NCBI GenBank assembly: GCA_004151065.3
Contig: NWUY0300006831.1
Span: 25,377 to 43,926 of the forward strand
Length of the DNA: 18,550 bases
Reading direction: 5' to 3'
Origin: Larix sibirica
Lineage: Eukaryota; Streptophyta; Pinopsida; Pinales; Pinaceae
Shown: positions 1 through 9,719 of the stretch, piece by piece
Layout of the letters: each line of letters begins with the position of its first letter
Position numbering within the stretch: position 1 is the first letter of the stretch
Made by a program: the position numbers and the translations under genes
The notes under the pieces: model-generated
Database searches by the model: none
What the model was told of the DNA's origin: nothing
Seen by the model: only the letters and a program-made list of their open reading frames with translations

Positions 1-440
1 AATAAAAATTGACTATGGTTATGGACTATGGTACTAAGTATGGATTACTGTTCTAACACATTTCCCAATTTAATCGAGGAGGAAGCGATGAGTCCATGGG
101 GATGGAAATAATGACCATCAAAAGATCTCCACATGGTTCTAGATGGTATTAATGTAGGAGACCCGAGAGCCTTCCAACAACATAATGAAATGACACATGT
201 CGAGGCACCTTCAACTACAATAATTCAAAAAGTATTTTTTCCATGGGATTACACTAATATAAAATGAGATATGTTGAGAAAGGTGAGACTTGTCCTGGAC
301 AAGGTAAAATATGATCAAACGAGTATCAGATGGATAAAAAAATTTCAATAGCATAAAACAAGGCCTTTCATTGCATTGGGTAGCTCTACGGGACCTTTGA
401 TGTGTACATAGCACAAGGTGCCTTAAATAAATATTCAACA
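1..440 (-). pseudogene. Ty3/gypsy element A, retropepsin (protease) region, broken and cut by the window edge
   Basis: The minus strand from about 215 to 155 reads VEGASTCVISLCCWKALGSP, the active-site neighbourhood of plant Ty3/gypsy proteases (family pattern D-E-G-A-S-T followed by a Trp-Lys-x-Leu-Gly-Ser block). The same block occurs in element B at 8884-9498. The Asp expected before EGAST is Val here, so the catalytic residue is lost. Upstream, near 440-360, the frame carries the gag-protease linker that ends in a Lys-Ala-Leu-Leu-like stretch, interrupted by stops. Beyond about 70 the frame dissolves into stops and the rest lies off the left edge. The role is inferred from the family: maturation of the Gag-Pol polyprotein. 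Identification is firm; function is lost. Confidence 0.75.
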
Positions 441-519
441 ACACTATAGTTGTCAGAAGCTATGGCATTAGGATTATCTATGATCATATTTAAAATGCCC
501 TTGGGAGGGCGAGGCACAT

Positions 520-2483
520 TGTTAATGGTTGGATACGAGCTCTCTTTTGGATATGAACATCATGATCACACATGAAAAGGTTGGCATTGCTGACATTACC
601 CTAGGTGGGAAATTGGGTTGAGTACTTCTTAGCAAAGGCAACAATGCAATATCACACATCTGTTGTTGCTGCTACGGAAAAGGTTGGATAACATGGTGTG
701 TTGTTGTTGAGCTCCCTGCTAGGACATATAACAATGAATCACTTCCATCTGCGAGCATTGGTGAGTAGGATGATATCCCATGCAAATTTTACAAGGGAAC
801 TTGAACTTTCGTGTTTTGTGATTGCACCCAGTGGTCAGATTTGGGTTTGGAGCAGCTCCTTTCCTAGGAATAGCGTTAGGCTTCTTATTTGATTTCTTCT
901 TCTTCCCTTTTTGGTCTGTGGTTTGAAATGTGAGGATGCCTAAAGTTGGGTAGGAGTCGTCGTTTGTTGTGATGGTTTTCCAACTATGGGTTGGGTTTGT
1001 TGAACAAACATGTGTCCCACCTGCTATGTTACATGATCAAGCATGGAAACATAACCTATTACACCATCGGCATGTTGTCCTGAGGGTGGCCTAGCTGGGT
1101 CCTTTGGAGGTCGCATGACATGAGGGATAAGGTTAAAAATGTGCCATATTGAGAATAGATCAAGTCCATTTATTGAGCACTCTGAATGAGTTGTTCTTCA
1201 GTAAGGGATCCTAACATAGCCACCTATTTGGCAAGATTTGGCAATAATGATTTCACAAACTAGTTGGATAAGAATTCATCAGGGATATTTGTTTTGAAGA
1301 GCTAATGATTCCTCTGCCATTCATGATTATGGTTAGAAATGTGAGTAGTAGTGGTTTGCTAGAGTGATGTTAAACATTCTATTTTTCTTTCATAGTAGAT
1401 ATGTAGTTCAAAATGTGTAAGGAAGACCATGACCAAAGATGAGAAATCCATGTAAGTGTTGTGAGGGAGATCAATGTACCATTTAGTAGCACTCCTTATC
1501 AGGGTGCATTGAAATAGATAGAACCAAATACTATCATCAACCAAGGAGTTTGTTTAACACCATATATGAAAATTAATCACGTGTGTAAAAGGATCTTCTT
1601 TTGGTGATCCATAAAACTTGGGTATGTCAGATGGGATTTTAGTTAGAATTGAGGGCCACCCATGAGATCATTAGTTAACCGAGACAAATATGACAAGTTC
1701 AATGTGGCAAAAAATGGTGATCTCATCGAAGTTGTCACAGTTATGTTTCGCACGGGTGGGGTTTGATATCCCCATCAGGTAGGGTTCGATCCTTAAAATT
1801 GACGAAAATTATAAGAAGTGTTGCCCCACATAGGAGGTGTGCCCTAAGGAGTATTACTGCAAGGAAAAAATCCAGTCCATGGTGGAATGGTGTTAACATG
1901 TCGATTGGTTCCCCTTCGCACTTTACCACTTGTAGGGAAAGGATTGACTCCAAGCATATTTTTGGTTGATGGTGTAGTATGCCCCCCTAGAACATTACCA
2001 CCCCAAGGTGGAGGATAATTCCATGGGACATTGTTGTTCCATGGTGAAGAGTTTCCACTGGGAACATTAACATTCCACGGTGAAGGGTTACCCTTGGAAA
2101 CACGACCAAGCCAAAAATTGGGAATAGTGTGAGGATTATTGTAACCTCCCGTGATATTGATATTGTTGGATGGACCAGCCCAGACATAGGGAAAGCCCAT
2201 GTTAAGTAAATTAGACCCACTGGTAGGGATTACTAAATATGAAGTGGACGTGCTTCCGGGATTAAGACTTGAGAAGTTAGTGATAGGCATTGAAGTGCTT
2301 GTCATGGTAATGCCAGTAATAGGAAAACTTGGTGGTGCAAGTGGCACAGTTACTCATGGCATCCCATAAAGATGAGAGATTGAATTTTGATGCCTGCTAG
2401 TGGGAGTGGAGAAATGAGTGCCCCTAGTATCCATATGAGGAGCTAGACCCTAGCGCCTTTGATGATGCACTAGGATTTGACAT
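520..2483 (-). pseudogene. Ty3/gypsy element A, gag (capsid and nucleocapsid), multiply broken
   Basis: Start candidates are ATG at 2483 (reads MSNPSASSKALGSSSSYGY) and ATG at 2434 in a second frame that joins the long open stretch 2347-1844. That stretch is rich in Pro, Asn, Gly and Trp. The capsid follows: IPKFYGSPKEDPFTHV near 1640-1590, then AKWYIDLPHNTYMDFSSLVM within 1544-1359, then TNIPDEFLS and EEQLIQSAQ near 1290-1160. These match the retrotransposon gag domain of plant Ty3 elements. A zinc knuckle, PCKICMGYHPTHQC, lies at 793-754 (C-x2-C-x3-H-x4-C). The frame changes at least twice (about 1740 and 1650), and between 1350 and 1100 there are stops where Gln or Trp is expected. Gag would form the virus-like particle and bind RNA; this copy cannot be translated. 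Confidence 0.82.
1913..2110 (-). repeat. 36-bp degenerate tandem repeat encoding 12-residue units in the gag N-terminus
   Basis: Plus-strand units begin at 1967, 2003, 2039 and 2075, with a fifth degenerate start at 2111, all spaced exactly 36 bases. On the minus strand they encode consecutive 12-residue units: NPSPWNVNVPSG, NSSPWNNNVPWN, YPPPWGGNVLGG, HTTPSTKNMLGV and a weaker one starting NPFPTSG. The pattern is roughly N-x-x-P-W-x-x-N-V-x-x-G. The period keeps frame, so expansion happened while the ORF was coding. The segment lies before the capsid domain and is likely disordered. Confidence 0.7.
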
Positions 2484-4674
2484 GGTGTGTCACAAATCAA
2501 AGAAAATAGAAGACAAATCAAAAGGTGATGCACTCACTACAAGTACAACTGGACCATTAAGATCTACCAAAGGTGGATTAATATTGACAAGTGTTGGGTT
2601 TTCAATAGTCTAAATCTCAGGTGGATTAAGCTAGTCAATTGTATTTAGTGAATCTTAAATTAAGTCTTTTTGTGAAAGGGATCGGTTATATTATGAAAAA
2701 TAAGTGCTTTCTCCAATAGGGCTATCAAGAGTTGTGATTGTATCGTATTCTGAGTTACTATACACAATGCTATGTGCATGTAAGCATCTTCGCGAAGTAG
2801 TGGGTCCTTCAAGTTCTAGTGGCTCACCTCTCTGCCACCTTGAATGGTGGGTTGTCAGGTCAACCACTTTGAAATGTTTTAAGTTTGGTTTTAATAATAA
2901 ATTAAAATAAACAACTCAAACAACCTATCTTGAAGCAAGCTAGACAGAAAGTACCACAAAAAGCATGCAACTACAAAAGAACTCTAAGATGCAACAAGCA
3001 TACTACTCTTCCAAAAACTAAAGTAAGGTGGCTAAGGACTTGCTTCAATTAGTGAAAAGATGAGCAAAGGGGGCCTTCCAAAAAAATGATTGTTGAGGGA
3101 TATGAAGTCTCAGTAACCACTTCACAAAGGTTAGAATGAAACAATTATGATAACCCTCATGCAATAATCACCAGAAGAGTAAGTACTCGCCTTCAGTGAA
3201 TACCCTCCAAAGGAGCTAGGGTGGATGTTATATGTCTATCTCAGGTACCGCAAGTATTTCCCACTTGCAATCACCTGTGAGATTTCCTAGGAATAAAAAC
3301 TAAATTTACCACTTAACAATCGGCGGTCGAGGGAAAAAATTATAGCTCAAGATTAGGTGTATGAGTAGGGAATGCAAGACTTAAGTCCTCGACCCGAAGC
3401 TTTAGAAAATTTGTGTCACCTGAGGACTTACCTTTTTAACCAAAACCCCTGTGCACGTGTTAATCCCACCAAACAAGTGAAGAGAAGTTATCTACAACAC
3501 TTGTTTATCTTTATCGTAGTGCTTGACACATGTGTTAGATGTACTTTCTCAGCAAACACTCTTTGCTACTAGAGGATTTGCTCTTTTTAATAAGTTTTTG
3601 AGTTTCGTGTTTGGTGGATTTGGAGATGTTTACTCTCCAACCCTTAACCGAGGCCCTGAACTTAGTCTAATGGGTGTTTTCTATCAAACAAAGTATGATT
3701 AATTTTAACTGAGCATTTGTTTTAGTGATGTTGTTTAATCTCAAAGGTATGATGTAAAACTTTGTTTTATGATGTTATTGAATCAATAATGACGAATCGA
3801 CCAATGCAATATGCCAAATTAAAAACAATATTTTCCTTTCGATGAATGATGAATCTAATAAAGAGAAAATATTATTTTTTTCCTTTGTTACTCAACATAA
3901 TGCAAAAAAAGTAATAAACGATGCAATGCTCGATGCACTCTAATCTCTAGTTAATCTATAAATAATTTTTTTGTAAATCATGCAAGCGCTGCAATTCCCT
4001 AATCTTCTTTTGATGGAAACACTCATAGAGTAGGTTTCTATGAAATTAGTTTTTCTTTTAAAAATATGTAAAAATGAAAAACTTAAATGATACTTTTCCA
4101 ATCCAACCAATAAATATTTATGGTGATATTAAGAAACAATCATACATGCAATCACTACAAAATGGTGTTTATTTGTTGGAAATAACAACAAATATTTCGG
4201 GATAGAAAAATAAATTATTTTTTCTTTCGCCTAATAAATTGTAATGCGTGCAAAAAATGTGGTAGCTTCAAACAAAATCGTTTATTGCTTCAAACATCTA
4301 GTTCTCCATGTGAATTCTCTACCTCATGAAGTGGCCTGTAAGGCACATGTATGGGGCTACTAAATGCTCCCAAGCATGTGAAGGAGACCAATTCAAATTT
4401 TTGGAGCCGAAATGTTGTTGTGAGCCTTGAATGCATTGTTGAGAGTTAATGGTATGTTGGATGGCACATCCATGTGAATTTCAAGTCTTTACACACATGA
4501 ATATGCATGGGTTACCTTTATAAAATTTGTACGGTTGTACAAGTAAATATTTTGTATTTTGAAACTTTACACATTTTTGGGTGATGATGTTGCCTTTTTC
4601 TAGTTGTAAAAATGGATGATGTTTCAGCATTTATTTATGTGTTTTAAATGGTGTATGCAATTAAAATTCATGAC
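2484..4674. other. Non-coding stretch, probably LTR, leader and 3' UTR sequence of Ty3 elements
   Basis: No convincing coding frame was found on either strand. By position this interval lies between the end of element C (RNase H stop at 4675) and the gag start of element A (2483), both on the minus strand. It should therefore hold 3' UTR, LTR and 5' leader sequence. The part from 3700 to 4300 is AT-rich. I could not place LTR ends: no clear TG...CA pair with a flanking primer site or polypurine tract stood out. A minus-strand purine-rich tract near 4210-4230 and another near 4000-4015 are weak polypurine-tract candidates. Confidence 0.35.
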
Positions 4675-5129
4675 TTATTGTAGATGCTTGCTTCTATCAG
4701 ATTTTTGGTAATGAGATATATGCCATTCGAACACATAATTATCCAATGAATCAACTGATTCATTGAATCCTCTTGGAATATGATAATCATGAATAAACTC
4801 AAATTGTCGTTCTAGAATATGTACTCGTAAAAACTTTCTAGATTGTATAGGATCTCGAAGTACATGATAATCATTGTTCAACTGAGATAAATCCAACAAA
4901 CGGTCCATTTTGACGATGATATGACGAATTCCAAGAGTAATAGCTTCAAAAAGAAGTTAAACGGTTGCACTACAGCAATGTTGTTGGTCACAAGACCAAG
5001 GAAAGTGCCTCTTGAACTTATAAGTTGGTTGGTAGGTGAAAATATCACCCATGTAGTGGAGGTGATGTTTTGGGTACTACGGATGTCGTCATCCGCAAAT
5101 CCTAAATAAATGAAAGTATCAGATGACAT
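4675..5129 (-). pseudogene. RNase H-like domain downstream of the Ty3 integrase, frameshifted
   Basis: From ATG 5129 the minus strand reads WVIFSPTNQLISSRGTFLGL then VTNNIA. After a frameshift near 4970-4950 it continues LLFEAITLGIRHIIVKMDRL, then RKFLRVHILERQFEFI, then HIPRGFNESVDSLDNYVFEW, ending at TAA 4675-4677. This follows the order of an RNase H fold: NNxAE helix, VKMD strand, xxPRxxNxxxDSL terminal motif. The family is the additional 'archaeal-type' RNase H of plant Tat-lineage Ty3 elements. The Asp of VKMD and of the terminal motif are present. The Glu after NNIA is lost at the frameshift, and the first catalytic Asp is not visible. It begins about 130 bp after the integrase stop, so it was probably a separate ORF or a readthrough extension. 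Confidence 0.72.
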
Positions 5130-5257
5130 TTGAAAAGCAAAAATACCAAGCAAGATAAGATCATGACTAAAAAAATATTGTACAAAAAGAAAGTAAATAT
5201 AAAACAAAAAGGGGGATAAAAAAACATGATACAATAAGAGTTGTGAGGCATTTGTAC

Positions 5258-5995
5258 CTATGTGATGTATTTCTTTAGATAGATCCCATTACAGGTCTTT
5301 GGGAGAAAGTGTCCATCATAGTCAACCAAATCATAAGCTCCACGTTGGGACATGTTTTTAACAATGAAAGGGCCATGCCACATGGATTGAAACTTGCCCA
5401 CCTCAAGTTTATCATGATCTTGGTCATAAACCAACACTAAATATCTTTCTAAGAAGACACGGGCACAAACACTTTTATTGTAGTGGTTCTTGACTCATTT
5501 TTTATGAACTTCATTGGTAAGAGTGGCCTATCGTCGAGTTTCATCAAGATGTTGCAAATAGAGGAGGCGTTCTTTTTTAGTAGAAGTGTCAGGGAGGAGC
5601 TTAATGGCGAATTTTAATGATGGAATCTCACATTCAATCAGTAATATTGTTTCAATTCTGTATAGAAGTTGGAAAGGAGTGAAACCAATCACAGTCTTCA
5701 ACGAGGTTTGGTATGCCCAACGAGCAGAAAATAATGTAAGAATCCATTTGGATTTGTTCTTATTGATTGTCCTCTGCATCATAGTTTTCAAAACCTTATT
5801 GATGGATTCGACATGACCATTACACCGAGTGTAGTAAGGCAAGGTTTATTCTTGCTAAAGACCCAACTTGGTAGTCAGTTTTTACATCATTGTTTCTTTC
5901 CCTCATGTTGATATTCTGAAGTGTGAAAGTAACCAAGCAATTGTTGAGAGTAAAGGACCACCCGTAGGGAGGGTGTTGGTGATGACCATTGAATC
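5258..5995 (-). pseudogene. Ty3/gypsy element C, integrase core and C-terminal GPF module
   Basis: One frame runs from 5842 to the stop at 5258-5260 with only two internal stops (5528-5530 and one near 5500). It reads PYYTRCNGHVESINKVLKTM, then LFSARWAYQTSLKTVIGFTP, then IECEIPSLKFAIKLLPDTS, then YDQDHDKLEVGKF, WHGPFIV, and ends NGIYLKKYIT. These are the family's Y-Y-x-x-x-N-G-x-x-E region (catalytic Glu in HVES), the A-Y-x-T-S block, and the C-terminal GPY/F module. No chromodomain follows. Upstream, from about 5995 to 5843, the frame is broken, but a VITN remnant could be the T-D-N-G motif with Asp changed to Asn. Integrase inserts element cDNA into host DNA. No reverse transcriptase lies upstream, so this is a 3' fragment. 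Confidence 0.85.
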
Positions 5996-6282
5996 AAGTA
6001 TCTAATAGGTGACACAAAAAATGATTGTTTATACAAATGAGACATGCATCCCTATGCTCGTGTTATTATGTTAAGTTGGAATACAATAAGAGGAGACCAA
6101 GGGGTTAACTCTATAAGCTACTAGATATAGGGATGAAGGTGGCTTCCAGCCCTGCATGAGTAAATGTGTCTTGGACCGTTGATGATTTTGTTGATGCCGA
6201 AGAAGTGAAACTGCTGATGATTGTGAAATACCCACTAGGGTGGGGGACCTAAATAATAATGAATCTAATGGGTGGGTAACTT

Positions 6283-6727
6283 GCTTATGTCAAATAAATA
6301 ACCGTCTTTAATCATAAATGTGAACACTGCTATTGTCGGAACATATGAATCCTCCTGATGTGATAAACGTTTTGGTGTCGAGCATAGGAGAGACTACTAA
6401 GTTAGAGATCACTGATGCTTCTCTCTACTCAGTTCAAGGTAAACCCTTATTTTGATGAGAAGGGAACCCAATGTACAATTATAACTACTTCAACTCTCAT
6501 AATGAAGTGATTTGACATCGATGAGAGTTGACGCAAGTGGTAAGTTGAGGATCTTACCCCGAGAACCAAGTTCATTTTGTAACCAACTAGGATACTGATA
6601 GAACTTTAACAAAGACTAGTTGATAAGCACGTGGCTCATGACTTCCCTTGATCAACGTTAACTGGGTGAGTGGTGTACGAAAACATTCTTCGAGTGGTAA
6701 TGCAAGGTGTAACGGAGGGGAACATAC
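6283..6727. repeat. 445-bp dispersed repeat, copy 1
   Basis: This segment aligns collinearly, by eye, with 12714-13157 (444 bp). Shared blocks include GAGACTACTAAG, TCTCTCTACTCA, GAGAAG-GAAACC-AATGTACA and GGCTCATGACTTCCCTTGATC. Similarity is roughly two thirds to three quarters, so the two copies are old. On the minus strand both keep a short parallel frame (LIDV-SL...ES, then SLLIKIRV), which may be coding or chance. I assign no family. It is most likely LTR or leader sequence of one of the Ty3 elements here. Confidence 0.75.
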
Positions 6728-7559
6728 TGCATATGGACTATTGAATTGAGGTTTCATCATATGATGGGTGATAGTGAGGTAGGTGATATGGATGACAAAA
6801 TTGAAGGTGCTAATGGTATATGGACTCAAGTATGTTGATCAAGGGCGACTAAGGGGTGTTTCCAAAGTAATAATGTGATGAGGGTCCCATAGTTTTGAGT
6901 GGGTCGAGGAACAAATTTATACAAAAAGTATTTTGTGGTTGTTTGGTCCATATGAGAAGATGGGTTCCCAATGAATAAATACTATTCAAAGTGTCCCTGT
7001 GGGGATGATTGAATGATATTGGTGTGTTTAGAGGGTGGGGCCCCTTTATGGTCTTTTTAGAGGTTGATAATACAAAGAGAAACTCAGATGTTCTATTGAT
7101 CATGATGGTGATGAAAGGTTTTCTATGAATCGTAATCATAGCTATGTTCTGAGGAATATAGGGGGAACTCTGTCAGATGCAAGGGGATGAATTGTGGTTT
7201 CAACTTGGAAAACTTGGGTGAATTATAAGATTCCAAAGACTTAATGCTTCAACATCATGGGTGCCAAAATGTGAGGGGGTTTCAATGGTGCGCACACCCT
7301 TGGGGGAATAATGCTATCACCCTGTAAATAGAGGGGATATGTTGCCTATATGCAAGGTCAACATGATATTCCTGTGGGTGGGACCTATGCACCGTTGGAT
7401 GAGGAGAAAATTACTTCCTAGCGAAAATCCTGCACACATGACCCAAATACCAAAGCATAGTATTGTTCATGATAAGAAATTTGGTAGTGCAGAAATAATT
7501 GACTATAAGCTAAATGTACTTGGAGAAATGGTCAAAAAATAGGTCCCAAATGAAGCTTT
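6728..7559. other. Continuation of the repeat, probably Ty3 leader and LTR sequence; no gene
   Basis: No coding frame with recognisable motifs on either strand. In the other copy of the repeat this portion is displaced by the LINE. By position it should hold leader and LTR sequence on the minus strand. The only candidate signal is the primer-binding-like string at 7246-7266, listed separately. Confidence 0.3.
7246..7266 (-). promoter_or_regulatory. Possible decayed primer-binding site of a Ty3 element
   Basis: The minus strand reads TTTTGGCACCCATGATG here, directly after a stretch ending CCCCCTCACA. Many plant Ty3 elements of the Tat group have a primer site close to TTTGGCGCCCACCGTG just after the 5' LTR. 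Part of the mismatch (CG to CA, C to T) fits methylcytosine decay, but other bases also differ. If real, a 5' LTR would lie to the right, above about 7272. I could not find a matching LTR partner, so this is weak. Confidence 0.22.
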
Positions 7560-8608
7560 AGGGGGAGAAAAAATAGACAGTACCATGTTGAAGAGCTAGT
7601 GATGTTGATCACAGTGGTGTTGATGGTTTGTCAAACAAAGTGACAAATCTCCCAAATTGGGCCAGTTGTATCATGAGGAGGGGGTAAGATTTCCTCCAAA
7701 GGAAAGGATGGTGGGTTTTCTAGGGGAGGAGTAGGGTTGTCACATAATCACATCTGCTCGAGGCAAGCCGCTCATTCTATGCACATGATGGGGCATTGGA
7801 CGAGTAGTGCGTTAACAACCCACACGATTGATATGGGCGAGTAGTGCGTGATCAAGTAAGTGTATGGGTTGGACTTGGGGGATGAAGGGTTCGATTGGGT
7901 GGAATCCAGCCCATAACTTCCAGGATCATGTGAGCATGATGTCCACATGGTGAGCACCCTTCATGAGTCTTAGTCACCGCAGACATCGTCACGAAGTTGA
8001 TGGCGATAGTCTCATGCGATATTGGTTGAGAATTATCAATGATAGGGTGCATGATATGAATCGTCTCTAGTGCGTTCCAAAATTGAGGGATTTTAGGACA
8101 ATTATGTGTGTAATGACTAGATCGAGAGTAGATTGTACATACATGATTCGTGTGCAATTTCTTGTTCTTTGGTTTAAGGTTGGCTATTGGAGGTGTAGCT
8201 AGTATTCCCCCCTATTGAAGAGTTGGCTGAGTAAGTAGCATTTACAGGTGTTTTTAGCAAGTTCCTTAGCTCTAGAAATGTTGGGAAAAGGTTGGTTGCG
8301 TGTCCTAATTTACCACATGGAACACATGGATGATTAACTCTTGGGGCAGGGTGGTTACTTGACGAAGTTGGTGCTTTCATATTTGGGGGCTTGGTCCCCC
8401 CATTTTTGGAATTGGGTGTGATAGGTAATGGCATTGTCACAGGTCGTACTAGGTCTAGGATTTCTATAGATGGTGCACCTGTAGGGAAATCATAGTGAAC
8501 TGGAAATGTGCATACGGTTTTGGTACAATTTCTGGATATGGTGGTGTTAGATACCAAACTGGTATCCCCAAAGTGATTCCTGGAAAGGTAAGTATGGCCA
8601 TGACTCAA
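7560..8608 (-). pseudogene. Gag-like region with two further CCHC-type zinc knuckles, broken
   Basis: From 8608 to 8174 the minus strand encodes a Pro/Ser/Asn-rich stretch (KAPTSSSNHPAPRVNHP) followed by CVPCGKLGHATNLFPTFLEL. A frameshift near 8170-8160 leads to a second knuckle, CTIYSRSSHYTHNCPKIPQF, in 8157-7852, then a tail containing HEGCSPCGHHAHM. Both knuckles have the plant Ty3 nucleocapsid shape (C-x2-C-x4-H-x4-C, then a Pro and an x-x-x-R/W-N-A/L-L segment). In knuckle 1 the last Cys is Phe; in knuckle 2 the second Cys is Tyr. From 7850 to 7560 a Pro-rich tail fades without a clear end. It lies downstream of a protease, which is an odd position for gag. It could be a second element joined by deletion, or an unusual extra ORF. 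Confidence 0.6.
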
Positions 8609-9498
8609 GTTCCTTGTACACCTAAGGGAGGAAACAAGAAAGGGATTTGAACCACTAGCGATGCCAAAGGAGGTGGGGGAATGGTTGCTTCCTCAAAGTG
8701 GTGATCATTTTTAGGTGCCAACATCGATGTAGAGGCGACTAATGTGTTGTATTTTGATGAGAATATAGTGCACATAAGACCATCTGTGGAGGTTGGGATT
8801 ATTGGTGGAGAGCGAAGGAAAGCCCCTAGCAAATCTAAGTCTTTATAAATGCCAGGGCCAATATCTACATATGAGGGTTTGTTCTATGATCCTATAGTGG
8901 GGAGGATGTTACCGGGGTTTGAGTTGGGGTGAGGCTCATAGTATGTGAGTTGTTCAAGGATGACTATTTTCTCTTTGTGGGGAAACATCATGATGCAAGA
9001 GACTTGCGAGGAAACCGCTTTCATAACGTACATGTAACTACGTCTCAATAGGATTTTGTAATTGAGTTGTGTGTCGACTACTTCAATAACCAATAGTATC
9101 ATTTTGCCTCCCAATTTTATGGGGAAATTTTGGTATAGACCTTGTGGTTTTGATTTCCTACCATCATAAGCACGAAGGGTGATAGGTGATGGGACCAAGT
9201 CTAGTGATCCAAGACATTTCCAAACATGTGTTGAGATCACACAAGTAGATGCTCCTTCATTGACTGTGCATCGATGAATGATGATGTTCTTGATAGTGAC
9301 TGGACTTTGGAAAGCGATGGATGATGGTAATTGAGACCTGCCATTATTGAGGTCGAAGGTCATTTGGCACAAATTACATGGGTTGATTGCACCCAAAGCA
9401 TATAGTAATGCCTTCTTTTGGGAAGGGTCTAAAGTAGACATGGTGACAGGGGATTGGGCCAAGTCATCTATGATGTTATAATTATGGGAAGCATTCAT
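8605..9498 (-). pseudogene. Ty3/gypsy element B, protease (retropepsin) and downstream linker
   Basis: A single frame from 9498 to the stop at 8605 has one internal stop at 8884-8886. Its order is: gag-protease linker MSTLDPSQKKALLYALGAIN near residues 20-39, active-site block VNEGASTCVIS, WKCLGSLDLVPSPITLRAYD, flap and core LGGKMILLVIEVVD, and the family LLGR motif as ILLRRSYMYVMKAVSS. The catalytic Asp before EGAS is Asn, so the enzyme would be inactive. After the internal stop the linker resumes with GPGIYKDLDLLGAF. It follows a nucleocapsid at 9720-10311, the usual gag-to-protease order. It is homologous to the element A protease at the left window edge. No reverse transcriptase follows. 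Confidence 0.83.
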
Positions 9499-9719
9499 AT
9501 AAGGATTATCAGTATTACATTGGAGTGGTGGCTTTGGAATCCAAGGATTTGGTCATTACTAGGACGTGGTATCTGCAAAGGCCCGCTAATGATAGCAGGT
9601 GCATCCTCTCCTTTGGAGTTTTAGGCATATGATAAGCTTTGTTACAGGTTTGAAGGTGTATCTCTGTTGTATTCATGTAGATATTTTAGAAAGTCCCATC
9701 ACTTGGGGGCGAGGTTCTC

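Noticed and set aside
1-40. Short repeated ACTATGG strings at the left edge
   Set aside because: Only two or three imperfect units, inside the decayed protease; no array.
5130-5234. Hydrophobic N-terminal extension of the RNase H frame (a possible membrane segment)
   Set aside because: T-rich spacer between integrase stop and the ATG at 5129; no homologous pattern and an ATG is available downstream.
6587-7139. Two minus-strand open frames of 80 and 96 codons
   Set aside because: No motif seen; the first overlaps the 445-bp repeat and its frame is not kept in copy 2.
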